Positions 16,683 through 29,681 of a stretch of DNA of 64,000 bases are shown here, piece by piece. The notes below the pieces were generated by a model. It saw only the letters and a list, made by a program, of their open reading frames with translations. It did not search any database and was not told the origin of the DNA. Every line of letters begins with the position of its first letter. Position 1 is the stretch's first letter. This DNA comes from JADKCL01 sp046329055 (lineage in GTDB: Bacteria; Bacteroidota; Bacteroidia; J057; JADKCL01), in contig JAXLVK010000012.1 in assembly GCA_046329055.1 (NCBI GenBank), forward strand, positions 1 through 64,000, read 5' to 3'. Both the position numbers and the translations under genes were made by a program.

Positions 16683-19441
16683 GTGACGAATCACCGAAAC
16701 GCCTTTGCTTGCCTTGCATGGATCTGCTTTCTGATCTTTCCATGGGCCGCGTCCCAGGCCCAGGACTTGCAGTGGGCGACCCAAGTGACAGCCAATGCTG
16801 AGAGCGAGGGAAAGGTCCTCTTCGTTGATGCACATGGGAATGTCTATGCCGCAGGTCTGTTCCGCGACACAGTGGACATCGATCCGGGACCAGGGGTTGT
16901 TCTCGTCGAAACCCCGGGGACGGCCACCTATGTCCACAAATTGGACAGCAACGGCCATTTCATTTGGGGGGGCAGCATTTCCACAACCGATATCAATGTC
17001 CCCCGTGACATCAGGGTCATTCCCAATGGCAATGTTTACCTCACTGGCGCTGTGAGGGGCGTTGCCGACTTTGACATCGGGCCAGCATTCCACAACCTCG
17101 GCACACCGTACATCTGGGGTGGCTACACCGTCTGCCTGGACAATGCCGGGAATTTCCTGTGGGCACAAGTCATCGAAAACATCAACCTGAACACCAATGA
17201 TGGTGCCAAGGTGGACTCGGTCGGAAATGTATGGATCGTGGGCACCATCCGGGATACCGTAGATTTCGATCCTGGCCCCGGAGTGCAAGTGCACATCGGA
17301 ACGAACTCCAATGAAGAGCTGGTCTGCGCGAAATATGATCCTGCCGGAAACTTTCTCTTCGCAAACCTCATCGGTGGACCTGAATATGAGGCTTCCACCT
17401 CGCTGAATATCTGTCCGAGTGGCGTCTATGTTCTGGGCTATTTCGAGGGCACCGTTGATTTTGACCCCGGACCCGGCACAGTACCGCTCACAGCCCTGAT
17501 TTACTCACCCGCAGACCGCCATTCCCCATTTGTCCTCAAATACACCCATGCGGGTGCGCTGGATTGGGTGGTTCGGCTGGACAGCCTGGTTCCATTTGGT
17601 CTGTCGATGGCCCAAGAGGACAATCAAGGAAATCTGGTCATGGCCTTCACTTTCCAAGCCAGGTTGGACATGAATCCCGGGCCGGGGATCGACATGACAT
17701 ACTCCACCATGTACAATCAGGCGATCGCTGTCATCAAGCTCGACCCGAATGGGAATTATCTCTGGGGCATGGGCCTCGACGGCACGGGAAACGAAGAATT
17801 CAAGACGCTTGGGATCGATGGCGACGGCGGAATCTATGTGATTGGAAACTTTGAAACGATCCTGGATTTTGACCCGGGGCCGGGCATTGCATACCTTCAG
17901 ACGCCCACTCCCGGATATTATGGCGGCCCCGGGCTCTTGAAGCTCGATCCCGCAGGCAATTTTGCGTGGGTCACCCTCTTGCGAGAAGGTGGGTATGTCA
18001 AGCCAGAGCATATCGTATTTGATGATGGCGGGGATTGTTACATCACAGGGTCATTTGCGGGCAATTCTGATCTCGCGCCCGCCTTGCTGGATACTGCCAT
18101 CCTCCATGGAGGTAACTTTACGGATCCCTACATCCTCAAGCTCAGGTTCGATGCCTGCAACAATTACCTCCTCAGCATCGACAGCGTCGCGGACATCCAC
18201 TGCGCGACGCAGATGGGTTGGATGAGCTGCAGCGGGAATGGAACGAGTGCCTCATTCGCCTACAGCTGGAATACGAATCCGCCCACTTTGGATTCGGTCG
18301 CCCTGCCTACCTCGCCGGGGATTTACACGGTCACCGCAAATGACAGCAGCGGCTGCCGGCTGAGATCGGTATTGGTGAACGGCCCAAGCGCGGGCAACGG
18401 ATTTGACATGCAGGCAATGTGGTGGCGGGTCCATTCCGGACAGGCGGGCATTCCGTCATTCGATTGGACGCATTCAACGGAGGCTGCGCCTACCAATCGG
18501 GGCTGGCAAAGCTGATCCTGGAGCCGCATCTCACATATCTCAGCGCGAATCCAGCTCGGACTCGATTTTCGGGGACACCTGACTTGGAATTTGCGCCACA
18601 CTACGGCGACCCGCATTTCACCGCAGGGTTTCAGGTGAGCCTCCAACTTTGTATGGGGTGGGGACAGCATTCGACTGGGAACCATGGTCTTGCCCATCGC
18701 GGGGGACTCCCTGCCAGAGAACAACCAGCGGCTGGATTACCTTTTCCCCGTCATCAATTCCTTGGATCCCAATCAAAAAAGCGTCTATCCCGCAGGCGCC
18801 TGCTACCAGCACTACGTCCTCAACCAAGCGCCTCTCACCTACACCATTCAATTCCAAAACACCGGCAATGCCGAGCCTTGAGGTTGTCGTACTCGACACC
18901 CTGAGCCCCTTCCTCGACCTTCAAACCTTGGCCGTCAAATCCAGCAGCCATGCCATGTACACCGAAATTCTGCCGGGAAACGTTCTCAAATTCACCTTCC
19001 GCGACATCCACCTTCCGGACAGCACCACCAATGAACCTGCAAGCCACGGCTACCTGACCTATGAAATCAAGGCCGCCCAAGGGCTGAATCCAGAATTTGA
19101 AGTCCGCAACGGCAGCGCCATTTACTTCGATTTCAATCCACCCATCCTGACGAATTTCACCCTGAATACTGGTGGCATCCATCCCGACTTGCACCGTGGG
19201 CATGCAGGAAACCGTCGCGCTCACCGGAATCGCCCTTTTCCCCAATCCGGCGACGCAAGTCGTGAATCTGCGATCCGAGAAGTTTCTGGGTGAAATCCGC
19301 ATTGTCAATACCATGGGGCAGCTTGTATATGCAGAATCCCACGCGAAACAAAGGGAGGTAGCCATCGATGTCAGCCGTTGGGCAAAGGGGATTTACTGCG
19401 TCGCGGCTGGAACTTCAACTGGGAAACTGATCGTCGAATAG
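16683..19441 (+). CDS. Large secreted protein with DPGPG repeats, DUF7619-like domain and T9SS type A tail (frameshifted)
   Basis: The first 600 residues are in one frame: signal peptide (LAWICFLIFPWAASQAQ), then SBBP-like repeats with the recurring phrase DFDPGPG (for example TVDFDPGPG, MNPGPGID), each paired with a KLDPNGNYLWG-type strand. From about 18410 the frame changes about five times, yet protein similarity continues: DPNQKSVYPAGACYQHYVL, PLTYTIQFQNTGNAEALEV, AIYFDFNPPILTN are the DUF7619-like repeat domain, and ALFPNPATQVVNL...GKLIVE is a type A sorting domain. The reconstructed protein is about 915 residues, exported and cell-surface or released. The role is unknown; a propeller-like fold is likely. 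Confidence 0.75.
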
Positions 19442-19467
19442 GTGGATGGGGTGAACCCGATAGGATT

Positions 19468-22400
19468 TCAGGACTCAATGTGTGACCTCCACCCGGCGAA
19501 CAACATACCCCGCTCACCCACCACCCTGAGCAGGTAGGCCCCCGAGGCGATGGTCCGTAGGTCGATGCTCAAGTCCTGATCCTGAAGGCATTCCAGCTGC
19601 TGCCCGAGCACTGTTCTTCCCAGCATATCCATCAACCGCAAATCCAAGCACTCGGCCTCAGGCAGGCTCAGGTGAACCCTCAACTGTGCATCTGCTGGCA
19701 CAGGATACACATCCACTGCATACGCCTGCCCAGCTTCCATCCCGATGATCACGGAGACCACAATCATCCGTGGCTGTGCAGCCGTTCGCATCCGTGACCT
19801 GCACCCAATACGTTCCAGCCGCAGTGACCACGATCGTCGAAGTCGATGCCCCGGTGTCCAGAGGGGTCGAGAAACCCGGACCCGCATTCAGCGTGGCGGA
19901 GTTGCCTTGGGTGATGGTGATGTTCTGCCGAGGTTCACGCTGGGCGACGGGAACTGCAATCGAAGTGGTCGCAATGGCAACGCAGCCATTGGCATCGGAG
20001 ACTGTGACTGCATAATTCCCCGGCGAGGTCACGGCGATGGACGGTTCAGGCACCATTGTTCCATTGATAGGTCAGGAATCCCGGTGAGGCAGTGATTGCC
20101 GCTGTGTCTCCGGGGCAAATGGTCTGCGGATTGGTGACCGTCAATTGTGCCATAGAATACTGCCCAATGACGATGGTATCGGCATCCACACAGCCCGAAA
20201 CATTGCTCACGGTGACGCTGTAAGTGCCTGCAGTGACGGTGATGGAACTTGTGGTAGCGCCATTGCTCCAGAGGTAGCTTGCAAATCCTGGTCCCGGACC
20301 GATGTTGGCGAGTCCGCCTGGGCAAATTGTCGCATCTGGACCGAGGCTCGCAGTTGGGGCAGGGAGCAAAATGAGTGTGGTGCTGCTGGAGGCAGTGCAG
20401 CCGTGGCTATCCGTCCCTGTCACCGAATAGGTGCCCGGCGCAGCGACGGTGATGGAGGCCGTGGTCGCGCCTTTGTTCCAGAGGTAGGACACAAACCCCG
20501 CTGAGGCAGTGAAAGTAGCGCCATTGCCCGGACAGATTGATTGGGACGGCCCCGCACTCATCGGAGCGACAGTCCATTGCGAAATGACAATGGTATCGGC
20601 ATCTGCGCAGCCATTGGAATTGGTCACGGTGACACGGTAGGTGCCGGGATTCGAGACATTGATGGAGGAGGAAAATGCCCCCGTGCTCCAGAGGTAGGAG
20701 GTGAAGCCGCCGCCGGGATTCAAGTTGGTGGTGGTGCCAGGGCAAATGGTGCGGTCCGGCCCGAGATTGGCATTGGGTTGGGGGTGCAGGCCCACGGTGA
20801 TGGTGTCGGCGGCGGTGCATCCATTGGCGGCGGTGACGGTGACGGAAAATGTACCCGCGCCAGCGACGGTGATCGTTTGCGTGGTTGCGCCTGTGCTCCA
20901 GAGGTAGGCCGCATAACCCGCGCCCGCGTTCAGATTGGCATTCGTGCCGGGGCAATGGCTGAAGTTGGCACCCAGTGCGGGGGCTGTGATGCTGCCTTGG
21001 GATACCGTCGCAGTGTCGGTGTAGTAGCAACCGGACGGCGACAGGACGCGGACCGTCACCTGCCCTGTGCCTGTGATGGATGTGGATGGCGTGGTCGCGC
21101 CGTTGCTCCAGAGGTAGGCGCTGTAGCCTGAGGGAGCAGTGAGGGTGACCGGAGAGGTGCCGCAGCGGACGGTGTCACGGATCAGGGTGGTCAGGGAAAA
21201 TGGATTGGTGATGCCGCCGAGGGGCGTGATGGTCTGCGTCTCGGTGTCCATGTCGCAGCCATTGGAGGCGGTGAGGGTCACGGTGAAGGGCGGCGTATTG
21301 CAATTGGGCACGGTGAAGCTGACTGGGTTGCCGATGAGGCAGGATTGGCCGGGGACGCTCCAATTCAGGTTCGCTCCGGGCGTGGAGATGGAGGTCAGGG
21401 TGATCGTGTTGCCGGATTGGGTGACGGTGAAGGCGACATTGACCAGTGTGGAGCAAGGGGCGTGGCAGGCCAGTGTGCCTTGTCCAGGCAGTACCTGCGG
21501 CGTTGCCGAGATGCTGTATTGACCGCCATAAGTCACTCCCGGACTGGGCGTGAATGCCGTGAAGGTGCTGCCTGCCGTGTTTTGCATCAAGGAAATGAAG
21601 AAAAACGAACCCACCCGGCAATCGGTGCTGCTGTAGAATTTGCGCATTTCCAAGGCCCCGTCCACATCGCCCGCAGTGAGGAAGCTGCCATTGGGCAGGA
21701 CCGAAACCGCCGCCAATCGGTCCTGGGTTGCATTCGTTCCGGCGGCGTACATGGTCATGCTGAGGTTCGTAGGATTGATGTTGGCCACCCATTGTTCCCG
21801 GCGTGGGCTTGCATTGGGATTGCCTCGCGGATAGACCTCCCCCACCCCGATCAGGTTTCCATCCGGGCGCATCGCCAGGTCGTGGGGAAACAGCTCATGC
21901 GTCGGCGGAAAGCTGGTGTTTTGGTTCAATGCGAGGGTCCGGTATTGGCCGGCATGGGTATTGGTATTGAAGGACAGCAGGCCCAGGTCGTTCACGTTGC
22001 CAGCCCCGAGGTAAAAGTCCTGAATCCTGAACATCAGATGGATCATCCCATTGCAATCCATCAGCGCCGTCCCACCAGCCTGAATGTCCAAATTGGGAGT
22101 TCTCCAGCCCTCAAATTCAAGCCCATTTGTCTTGTCCAGATGCACCACCTCCCAATTCAAGGCACCTTGCCTCACCATCCAATAACTGCTGTCCGCCGCC
22201 TGAAACCCTGCAACCGCCGCCAATGTCCCCTGCCGATTCCATACGACTTGGAGGTTTGCATCCACCTTGGCGTACATGGTTCCGCTATAACCAGTAAGGA
22301 AATAGCCGCCGTACCGCAGCGGATGCGCGGTAGCGAAAGCCTCTGCGTTTGCTCCCCCGATCACGGTCTGGTTCACGATGCTGCCGCTGGGGCTCACCTC

Positions 22401-24933
22401 CATACAAAAGCCATTCATTTGGGCAGGGCCAGCAGCCGTGGTACCGCCCACCACGATGAAGTTGCCGCTGGGAGTGACGCAGGCATCGTTCAGGAGGTAG
22501 CTCGAACTGGGAAAACTGAGCTCCGCCAATTCCGCCCCGGTGCTGTCGATGACCAAGACAAACTCCTGCGAAGTCCCCGCCCCTACGATGACCGTCTGCC
22601 CATTGGCATTGGTGGCGCTGCCGCGAGGAATTGCCGTCCCCAAGCCCGTGTAGTTGCGCCTCCAGAAGACATTGCCGTTGGTGACCATGGCTACGTTGGT
22701 GCAAAATGTATCGGTCGCGCAGGCAGAGGTGGCATACTGGCAAACGGTGTAGGTGCCGGAATTGGCGTAGGCATGGCTGACATTGGCCCCGGTTGCGGTG
22801 CCGCCATCCCCAAAGCTCCAAGTGATGCCATTGGCGCCCGTGGCGGTGCTTTGGCAGGTGATGGTGCTGGCTGAGAGGCTGTAGGTGAAGTTGGCAACCG
22901 GAAAGGTGCAGGTCCAGGTGCTGCATTGTTGGACGCTGCCGCAGGTATTGGTCGCGGTCAGGCAAATGGTGAAAGTGCCGGAATTCGCATAGACATGGCT
23001 GGGATGCGTGGCGGTGCTCGTCTGCCCGTCGCCGAAGTCCCAGAGGTAGGAATTCGCGTTGCTGCTGAGGTTGGTGAAATAGACCGTGTTGTTGGACCCG
23101 GGATTGAAGGTGAACGCGGCGAGCGGGGCCGTCCCCGACACGATGAAGGCCTGGGTGGTGGTATCATGGCAAGGCGATTCGTGCAGGATGATGCTCACCT
23201 GATAGGTTCCCACGGCTGTCGGCATCAAAGTGTAGGAGTTCCCAGAACCCACGGAGACGCCGTTCACCAGCCATTCGATGCTCCCAGAGGGAAAGGCGGT
23301 CGTCTGGACAAAGGTCGTCGCCAATCCCACACAACCGCTTGGCGGCATGTTCATGACAGCAGAGCGGCAGGGTTCCACTGGATAGGTCGAGGTGTCCGAG
23401 CCGCATTCGTTGGTAGCGATCAACGTCAGATTGTAGCCTCCTGGCGCGGAATAGGCATGGATTGGGTCGGCCGAGTTGCCAAACGATCCATCCCCAAAGG
23501 CATACAACAACTGGTTATGGCCACTGATGCTGTCGAGGATCTGGACCTGACCTGCTCCGAGTTGCTGCACGCCAGCGATGAAGGCGCAAGGTTTCTTGCA
23601 CATGTTCGACGGCGGATAGACCGTCCCATTCACCACGAAATTCAGGACATCGGGTGAAAGGGTGGGATTGAACGCCGTAGCTGTGAACAGCGTGCCGGAG
23701 GTCCCAGCCGGAACGGTGATCGTATGCCAATTCAGCAACCTCGCATCACTGTTGCCGCTTTGTCCACGCACTGCCCGAAATCGGGTCAAACTGGTTGAAA
23801 CTCACACTCGGCGGCGACAATGCCCCGAATGTGCAGCCCCTGTCCAGCGCCACCCCAATGGGCTCGCCATAAGGGGACGTGAAGAGCGCAGGCAGGTTCA
23901 CGCCCTTCTGGAACACGGGATCGTAATTCTTCGAACCACCCAAGCTGCCATCGGGCCGCACAACGTAGTCCCGCAGCACGTAGCCATTTTGCACCGCCGC
24001 ACAGGGTTGCCCGACCACGGACATCTTGCGGGAAATGGATCCGACGAGAAAAATCTCCTGCGAATGCCGCACCATCACCGCATCCAGCGCCGAAAGCAAG
24101 GAATCGGTCGAATTGGGCAGGGAAAAGTCAAACTCCACCGCCCATCGCGGCACCATGAAGGAATCCAGCCGCGCGACCTGAATCCGTGGCCCAGCCACCC
24201 TGCGGAACATCGACCGGTCCCCGTCAGGATAGACAGGCCCCTCCTCCCAGCCAGCAGGCGCATCGGTGAACCGCCCGACATTGCCATTGCGGTCCATGGC
24301 CAGCAGCCCGGTGGAGAGCATCAGGTAAAATTTCCCGTCCACCCCATAGCGCACCGGCTTGACATGCGTCGCCATGCTGCCATTCACCCATTTGCCAAAA
24401 TCCAAAGTCCCTGCATTGTCAAATCGCAGCATGCCCACCCCATTCGCGTCCTTCAGGAAGAGGAACACCTTGCCCAGGGTGTCGGCGTACATTCCCGCGA
24501 GGCTATAGCCACTGATCGCGAATTGATTCAGAACCGTGCCCTGCTCCGTCATGCGGGTGCAGCGGACTTGAGAGCCGAAATCGCCAGCGTACCACAGCTG
24601 CTTGCTGCTGCTGATCACCACATTTTGGTTGGTCGGTGTGGGGGAAATATCGGGTTGGAAATGCAGTTTGGGATTGAACACCGAGTCCACGAGATAGTTG
24701 TCCGCACTGTTGAACCCGGTGACGCTGCTTGCCATCCACCTGTCCTTGCCCATCGCCGCCGTGGGGATAGATGACGGATCATGGTAGAAATAGTTCGCGC
24801 ACCACTGCCGCCGCCAATGTGAATAGTTGGACAGTGCCTGCCCCACCTGCCCTGCCACGGAAGCAGCCCAGCCCATCATTGCCAAGAACAAGGGCAAAGC
24901 AAGCCAACGATGCGCAAGTGAAACCCTCGACAT
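19468..24933 (-). CDS. Giant PKD/Ig-like repeat surface protein with T9SS type A tail (frameshifted)
   Basis: The signal peptide at the start (ALPLFLAMMGWAASVAGQ) leads into a 395-residue propeller-like part; the frame slips near 23770. The next 1240 residues hold PKD domains (YLWDFGDGQTSTATHPSHVY, GITWSFGDGGTATGANVSH), a middle propeller section, and a series of eight or nine Ig-like repeats built on YLWSNGATT / YLWSTGATT. Two more slips (about 20050 and 19750) precede the sorting domain (DVYPVPADAQLRVHL...SGAYLLRV). The full protein is about 1820 residues. Such proteins act as adhesins or matrix components on the surface of gliding Bacteroidota; the ligand is unknown. The DNA repeats (CTCCAGAGGTAGG units) come from the Ig repeats. 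Confidence 0.8.
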
Positions 24934-25143
24934 GAGAATGTTCAGAGATTGAAATTGGAAGTCCCGAATAGTCCGATCCTACGCGAAAGTGAGTGAAGGT
25001 CAATGCTCGATCCTCCCGAATTAAGCCATTCTCCGTCACAATTCCAAGCCTGCGAAACCGGGCATGGCCGCAGGTCCATTTCGGCGGATGTGCGGGCAGG
25101 ATTTCGCCGAATGCCCTATATTCGCTTCAAAATCTGGATCGAT

Positions 25144-26046
25144 ATGGAATGGAGAGGCCGTCAAGGCAGTACGAATGTGGAAGACCGTCGCGGTAGCGGC
25201 GGCGGCGGTGGAGGCGGCGGGTTCCGTGGCCGTCGTGGCGCAGCAATCGGTGGACTCGGCATCGGCGGCATCATCATCGCAGTGGTGATCATGTTCATGG
25301 GCGGCGACCCCAATCAGGTGCTGAACAATATGCCCTCCGGCGGCTCCCAAACCGATCGCGGCCCCGCACCCACCAAAGGCAAGGGCCGTAGCGCCAAGGA
25401 GGACGAGTACGCCGAGTTTGTCAAGGTCGTCCTCAAGGACACCGAGGATGCCTGGCACAAAATCTTCAAGGACCAGGTGGGCCGGGAATACGAGGAGCCG
25501 ATCCTGGTCTTGTTCACGGACTATGTCGAAAGCGCCTGCGGCGAGGCATCCTCAGCAACCGGCCCCTTCTATTGCTCTGGCGATCAGCGGCTCTACATCG
25601 ACCTGAGCTTCTATGACGACCTCAAGAACAAATTCAGCGCCCCCGGCGACTTTGCCATGGCCTACGTCGTCGCACATGAAGTCGGTCACCACGTGCAGTA
25701 CCTCCTCGGCAAGTCACAGTGGGTGCATCAGCAGCGCTCCAGCCTCAGCGAAGCCGAGTACAACAAGCTCAGCGTCAAGCTCGAACTCCAAGCCGACTTC
25801 TACGCCGGAGTATGGGCGCATTACGCAGAGAAGATGAAGGACGTCCTCGAAAGCGGCGACATCGAAGAAGCACTCAACGCCGCCAACGCCATCGGCGACG
25901 ACCGGTTGCAGAAAAATGCCCGCGGCTACGTCGTCCCCGAGAGCTTCACCCACGGCACAAGCGCGCAGCGCATGAAATGGTACAAGCTGGGATATGAGAC
26001 GGGCGACATGAAGAAAGGGGATACGTTCAACGCCAGGAATTTGTGA
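25144..26046 (+). CDS. YpfJ-type neutral zinc metallopeptidase
   Basis: 300 residues from the ATG at 25144, which fits the family start MEWRGR. A glycine-rich, basic N-terminus (residues 15-35) precedes one membrane span (IGGLGIGGIIIAVVIMFMGG, 35-54). The catalytic motif is AHEVGHHVQ with His178, Glu179 and His182. A third ligand candidate is in ELQADFYAG further on, and two Cys (ACGEASS...PFYCSG) flank the substrate region as in the family (PF04228). Members are membrane-bound peptidases of unknown substrate. The frame is intact and the gene is monocistronic. Confidence 0.9.
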   Translation: MEWRGRQGSTNVEDRRGSGGGGGGGGFRGRRGAAIGGLGIGGIIIAVVIMFMGGDPNQVLNNMPSGGSQTDRGPAPTKGKGRSAKEDEYAEFVKVVLKDTEDAWHKIFKDQVGREYEEPILVLFTDYVESACGEASSATGPFYCSGDQRLYIDLSFYDDLKNKFSAPGDFAMAYVVAHEVGHHVQYLLGKSQWVHQQRSSLSEAEYNKLSVKLELQADFYAGVWAHYAEKMKDVLESGDIEEALNAANAIGDDRLQKNARGYVVPESFTHGTSAQRMKWYKLGYETGDMKKGDTFNARNL

Positions 26047-26057
26047 GGGGCAGGTGG

Positions 26058-26131
26058 AATGTCGTTTGCCATGTACAAGAATACCGTTTGCCAACCCTAA
26101 CACCCAGCGTGTTAGGTTGGCAAACGACATC
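26058..26131. repeat. Palindromic GTTTGCCAACC element, copy 1
   Basis: A strong stem at 26086-26127: GTTTGCCAACCCTAACAC pairs with GTGTTAGGTTGGCAAAC with one bulge around CCAGC. A second partial copy of the left arm (ATGTCGTTTGCC) stands just before it. The same element recurs at 31275-31325. It lies between the zinc peptidase and a small decayed gene. Confidence 0.7.
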
Positions 26132-26235
26132 GGACACGTACCGCAACCAACATTCGGACACATTCAGCAAAACGAACAGGCGTCGCTCATACATGGCACG
26201 GCATTTGCCACCGAACAATCGTTGTGAAATCCTCC

Positions 26236-26496
26236 ATGAAACACATCGATACCGACAAGATCGATCAAGCTGTCCTCGCACTGCTGTACCTGACGAGTGA
26301 AAATAACGCTTCGGGAATGTCCACGCATGGAAAGGCCATGACTGGGATGCTCCCTGAATCGGCTACATGTGCGAGGGTTCATCGACGACACTATCAACAA
26401 GAACAAATCCGTCAACTTCACCCTGAAGGCTTCGAACTGGCAAAAGAGGCATTTGAGCGACTACGGTGGAGGAGTGAGGACGGATGCGCCGATTGA
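26236..26496 (+). pseudogene. DUF6429-like small protein (frameshifted)
   Basis: The start MKHIDTDKIDQAVLALLYLT matches the DUF6429 family opening. The expected next block, a Trp-rich AWKGHDWDALxRLHxKG segment, is present in the neighbouring frame (VHAWKGHDWDAP, then LHVRGFIDD, NKNKSVNFTL). The last part GFELAKEAFERL is back in the first frame. Thus two indels separate the parts. The proteins are about 80 residues, often next to mobile elements, of unknown function. It may be an intact gene with sequence errors. Confidence 0.6.
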
Positions 26497-26643
26497 GGCA
26501 AGTTCTTATTAGCCGACAGAAAAAGCCACTCCGCTACCTTGCCGAAAATCTGTGTTTTCTTCAGGGCATGGGAATCGTGAATCTTAAATAGGATTTCAAT
26601 GAAGTCCTTCGGTTTCATTCACTTTACTCCTGAACCTAATCTC

Positions 26644-29377
26644 ATGAAGAAAATCATTCTACTTCCCCTCTTCTTCCTTGCCATTGCGATCTGTGGATGG
26701 TCGCAGGTTGAATTCGAACCCAACAATACCATCATCCAAAACACGCCAACAATACTTTCACAGCCCCGGTTACTGTATCTGCCAACATCACGACCTCAAG
26801 CCCTGACGACCGCGACTTTCAAAATCGTCTTGCCGCATTGTGGGACTTGGGCATTCAACATTGTAAACCCCAACGGGTCTCCATGTGTTCTGAAAATGTA
26901 CATCTACAATGCCCAGAACACCAACAACTGGATCATCAACTCAGGTGGTGCAACGTTTGACTTCAACAATGGTCTGCCTGAGCCTGTGCGTGTGAATTGC
27001 GGCCAAGTGATGTATGTACAGATCGATCAAGCTTCTGGCACCAACTTGGGAGCATACAGTCTGACGAAAGACGGAGGAACTCTATCCGGTTACACCTGCA
27101 CCGAAAACCCGCTCACTGCGCCACTAGTGCTCACTGGACACCTCCTTTGTAGATCGGCTTTGGGGTTACGACTGTGACGGCAATCCGCATAAGAGTTTAC
27201 TTCTAAAGTCAGCCCTACCCATTGCGGTGTCCTGAAACTGAACCTCACCAATGTTCCCAACACTCAAAATATGGTTGCGAGAATCTATGACAGTTCAAAC
27301 AAACTGTAAGTCAGGGCTACAGCTTCCGGTTTCGGAACAAATCTGGAGCTAGCGACCTTGCTCTCCGCAGGCGACTATTACATCCAGTTGTCGAATACGA
27401 TGGTGGCTGCTGCGCACAAGGTTGGGGCAATTACACACTCGCCAGCATCCACATACAGTTACCTTGCATTTGATGACACAGATCCAAGGCGAATGCAACA
27501 ATACTTTTGCCACAGCCTGCCTGCTACCCGTTGACACCAGCATTGACATCAAAATCTGGGGATGGAACTACCTCATCAGTAACAATTCTAGCCATGATTT
27601 GAACGAAGATCAAGACTTCTTCAAGATTCAACCCAATCAATGCGGGGTTTACAACCTGAGCATCACGGGAGTCAATTCCAGCCAAGGTATATGGGTGAGA
27701 TTTTTGATGATCAGTACAATATAGCAACCACGTTCGCTCATTATCGCACTTGAGCAAACTTGAGTTTTGCCACACAACTGAGTGCAGGGACACATTATAT
27801 TCGAATAACAGAATTTAAGGGAGTTGCTGTGCGACAGGTTGGGATGAATATGTCATGGCTGACGATCCATTCACAGTTACTACAAACTTTGATGTGAGCG
27901 ATTTTGCTGGAATGCAAATGCCTTCCTATCATTTACCCTGCCAGCCATGCTGCTGCTTTTAAACAATTGCTACAACTCCGCGTTCCCAATCTCTGAGGAT
28001 CAGGACTTCTTTTTGATCCATCCACAACGTGATGGTGTGCTGAATATGCACGTAACTGGCATAAATACCACACAACAACTATATGTCCAAATTTATGATT
28101 CTGTTCCTCGGTTAGTCAATAAGTCCTTGGCATCCAACCTCGCTGCAAACTTGAATTTTTCAACACTTTTGCCCTCAGGCAAATATCATCCGGATGCCTG
28201 AAAACAATGGGATTTGTTGTGTCAGTGGATGGGATACATACGCTTTGGCAGACGACCCTTTCACGTAAGCTTGACTTTGACACCACTGAATTAAAAGAAT
28301 GCAACAATAGCTTTGCAACAGCCAAACCTATTCCACTCAACTGGGTCTCAGATCTTAAAATTTGGGGAGAAAACTTCCTGATCTCCGACTCGAATCTTAT
28401 CGACATGGATGAAGACCAAGACTACTACTTGCTCAATCCGTCGAGTTGTGGTAACCTTACCCTCAAAATTTCAAGTATCTCGCTAAATCAACGAATGCGA
28501 GTCCAAATATACGACACACTCGGAAAACCTGCTCCAGACTCCGCCTCCTCATCAACAAATGGTGCCAACCTCTACCGACACCCTTGCACTTGCGGCAGGT
28601 GAATTATTATATGCGTTACTGAATGGCACCGGACAGTGCTGTGCAAGCGGATGGGATCAATGTCCAATCCGACGACCCATTTCGAGATACTTCATCCCGG
28701 ATGCATTGATCGTGTTGTTGGTGCCGACACCATCTGCCAGGGAGGAAGCGCTTCCTTCACCTCCGCTGGCATCGGGGCGACTTTTGGCAATGGACTGTGC
28801 AGGCGCCACCCCCAACACGAGTACGCTGCAACCCTTTTGGCGTCACATTCAATACACCTGGCACCCAAATGGTCACACTTTCAGTGAAGGTTGCGCGCAG
28901 ACACGATGTACCTGACTGTCCTACCCTGCCGCCTCCCCTACAGTGACTGTGCTGGTCTCTTGTTAATCTCTTCAGCCACGACCTATCAGTGGTTCATAAA
29001 CGGCTCTCCGATCTTTGGTGCTACTAATCAGGCATATACTGCAACACAAAACGGTAGCTACTTTGTTTGTATTACTGACCCATCTTTCTTGTGACAGCAT
29101 GTTCTGCACCGACTAACGTATCGTCGTTGGCACGGGATGGCAAACCCTTGGACAGTTCACCTCAAGCATATCCCAACCCTAGTAGTGGCAGATTCCAAAT
29201 CTCCATTCTGGAGTCTATGAAATCCCCTGTAAATGGGAAGCACAGGGCAGTCTTAAGGAAGACTTGTCAATGGTATCCCTTCTGTTGGAGTGGAACTCCT
29301 CAATGCTGGAATCTATTTTTCTGCATGTAAATGCAGCAGAAAATAGTTGTACCAGAGTGGTTGTTGTTCCACGATAG
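26644..29377 (+). pseudogene. Secreted PPC-like repeat protein with Ig-like segment and T9SS tail, many frame breaks
   Basis: Signal peptide MKKIILLPLFFLAIAICGW, then a part that opens with VEFEPNNTI, typical before PPC domains. Three or more copies of one module follow: ECNNTFATACLLPVD...NEDQDFFKIQP, SEDQDFFLIHP...QLYVQIYD, and ECNNSFATAKPIPL...DEDQDYYLLNP...MRVQIYD. Later come an Ig-like stretch (TYQWFINGSPIFGATNQAYT) and a sorting domain (AYPNPSSGRFQISIL, final FLHVNAAENSCTRVVVVPR to the TAG at 29375). At least ten frame breaks interrupt it, more than in any neighbour. The base composition is also lower in GC. I favour a decaying gene, with some sequencing error. Confidence 0.6.
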
Positions 29378-29681
29378 AGCTTTGCCCCTGATATTTGTCA
29401 ATGAAATGCCTACCGTCGGATACCGTGCTTGGCGATCGACTCAGATTCGAACCTGCCTCCCTCACCCTGCACACCCACAATCCGCTACTACGCTCCTGCC
29501 TCACAAATCTGCACACTTAAGCAGTCAGTCCACACGTCTGCTCTTTTTGAATATTTCTTGGCAAAGTATTGTCTTAGGTTTGAGCCGAGGAATGGATGCT
29601 CGCACGCATTGATTTTGCGTCGGGAACTGGCTCAGGATGATTTCGTCACTTCTCATTTGATTATCGATAAAGCTATTTCCT
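29378..29681. other. Intergenic region without recognisable gene
   Basis: The 304 bases between the two secreted-protein genes hold no convincing coding frame. The stretch around 29440-29500 looks superficially like the T arm of a tRNA on the minus strand but does not fold. The last 60 bases are AT-rich and presumably contain the promoter of the next gene. Confidence 0.5.

Noticed and set aside
19745..20095. Small plus-strand frames in the tail of the giant surface-protein gene
   Set aside because: They are shadows of the type A sorting region on the minus strand.
21345..22874. 509-codon plus-strand frame inside the giant PKD gene
   Set aside because: No domain, no start signal and biased composition; the minus strand encodes clear PKD and Ig repeats here.
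29440..29500. tRNA-like segment on the minus strand (GGTTCGAATC)
   Set aside because: The TTCGAATC phrase suggests a T arm, but the five bases on each side do not pair and no acceptor or anticodon stem can be built.
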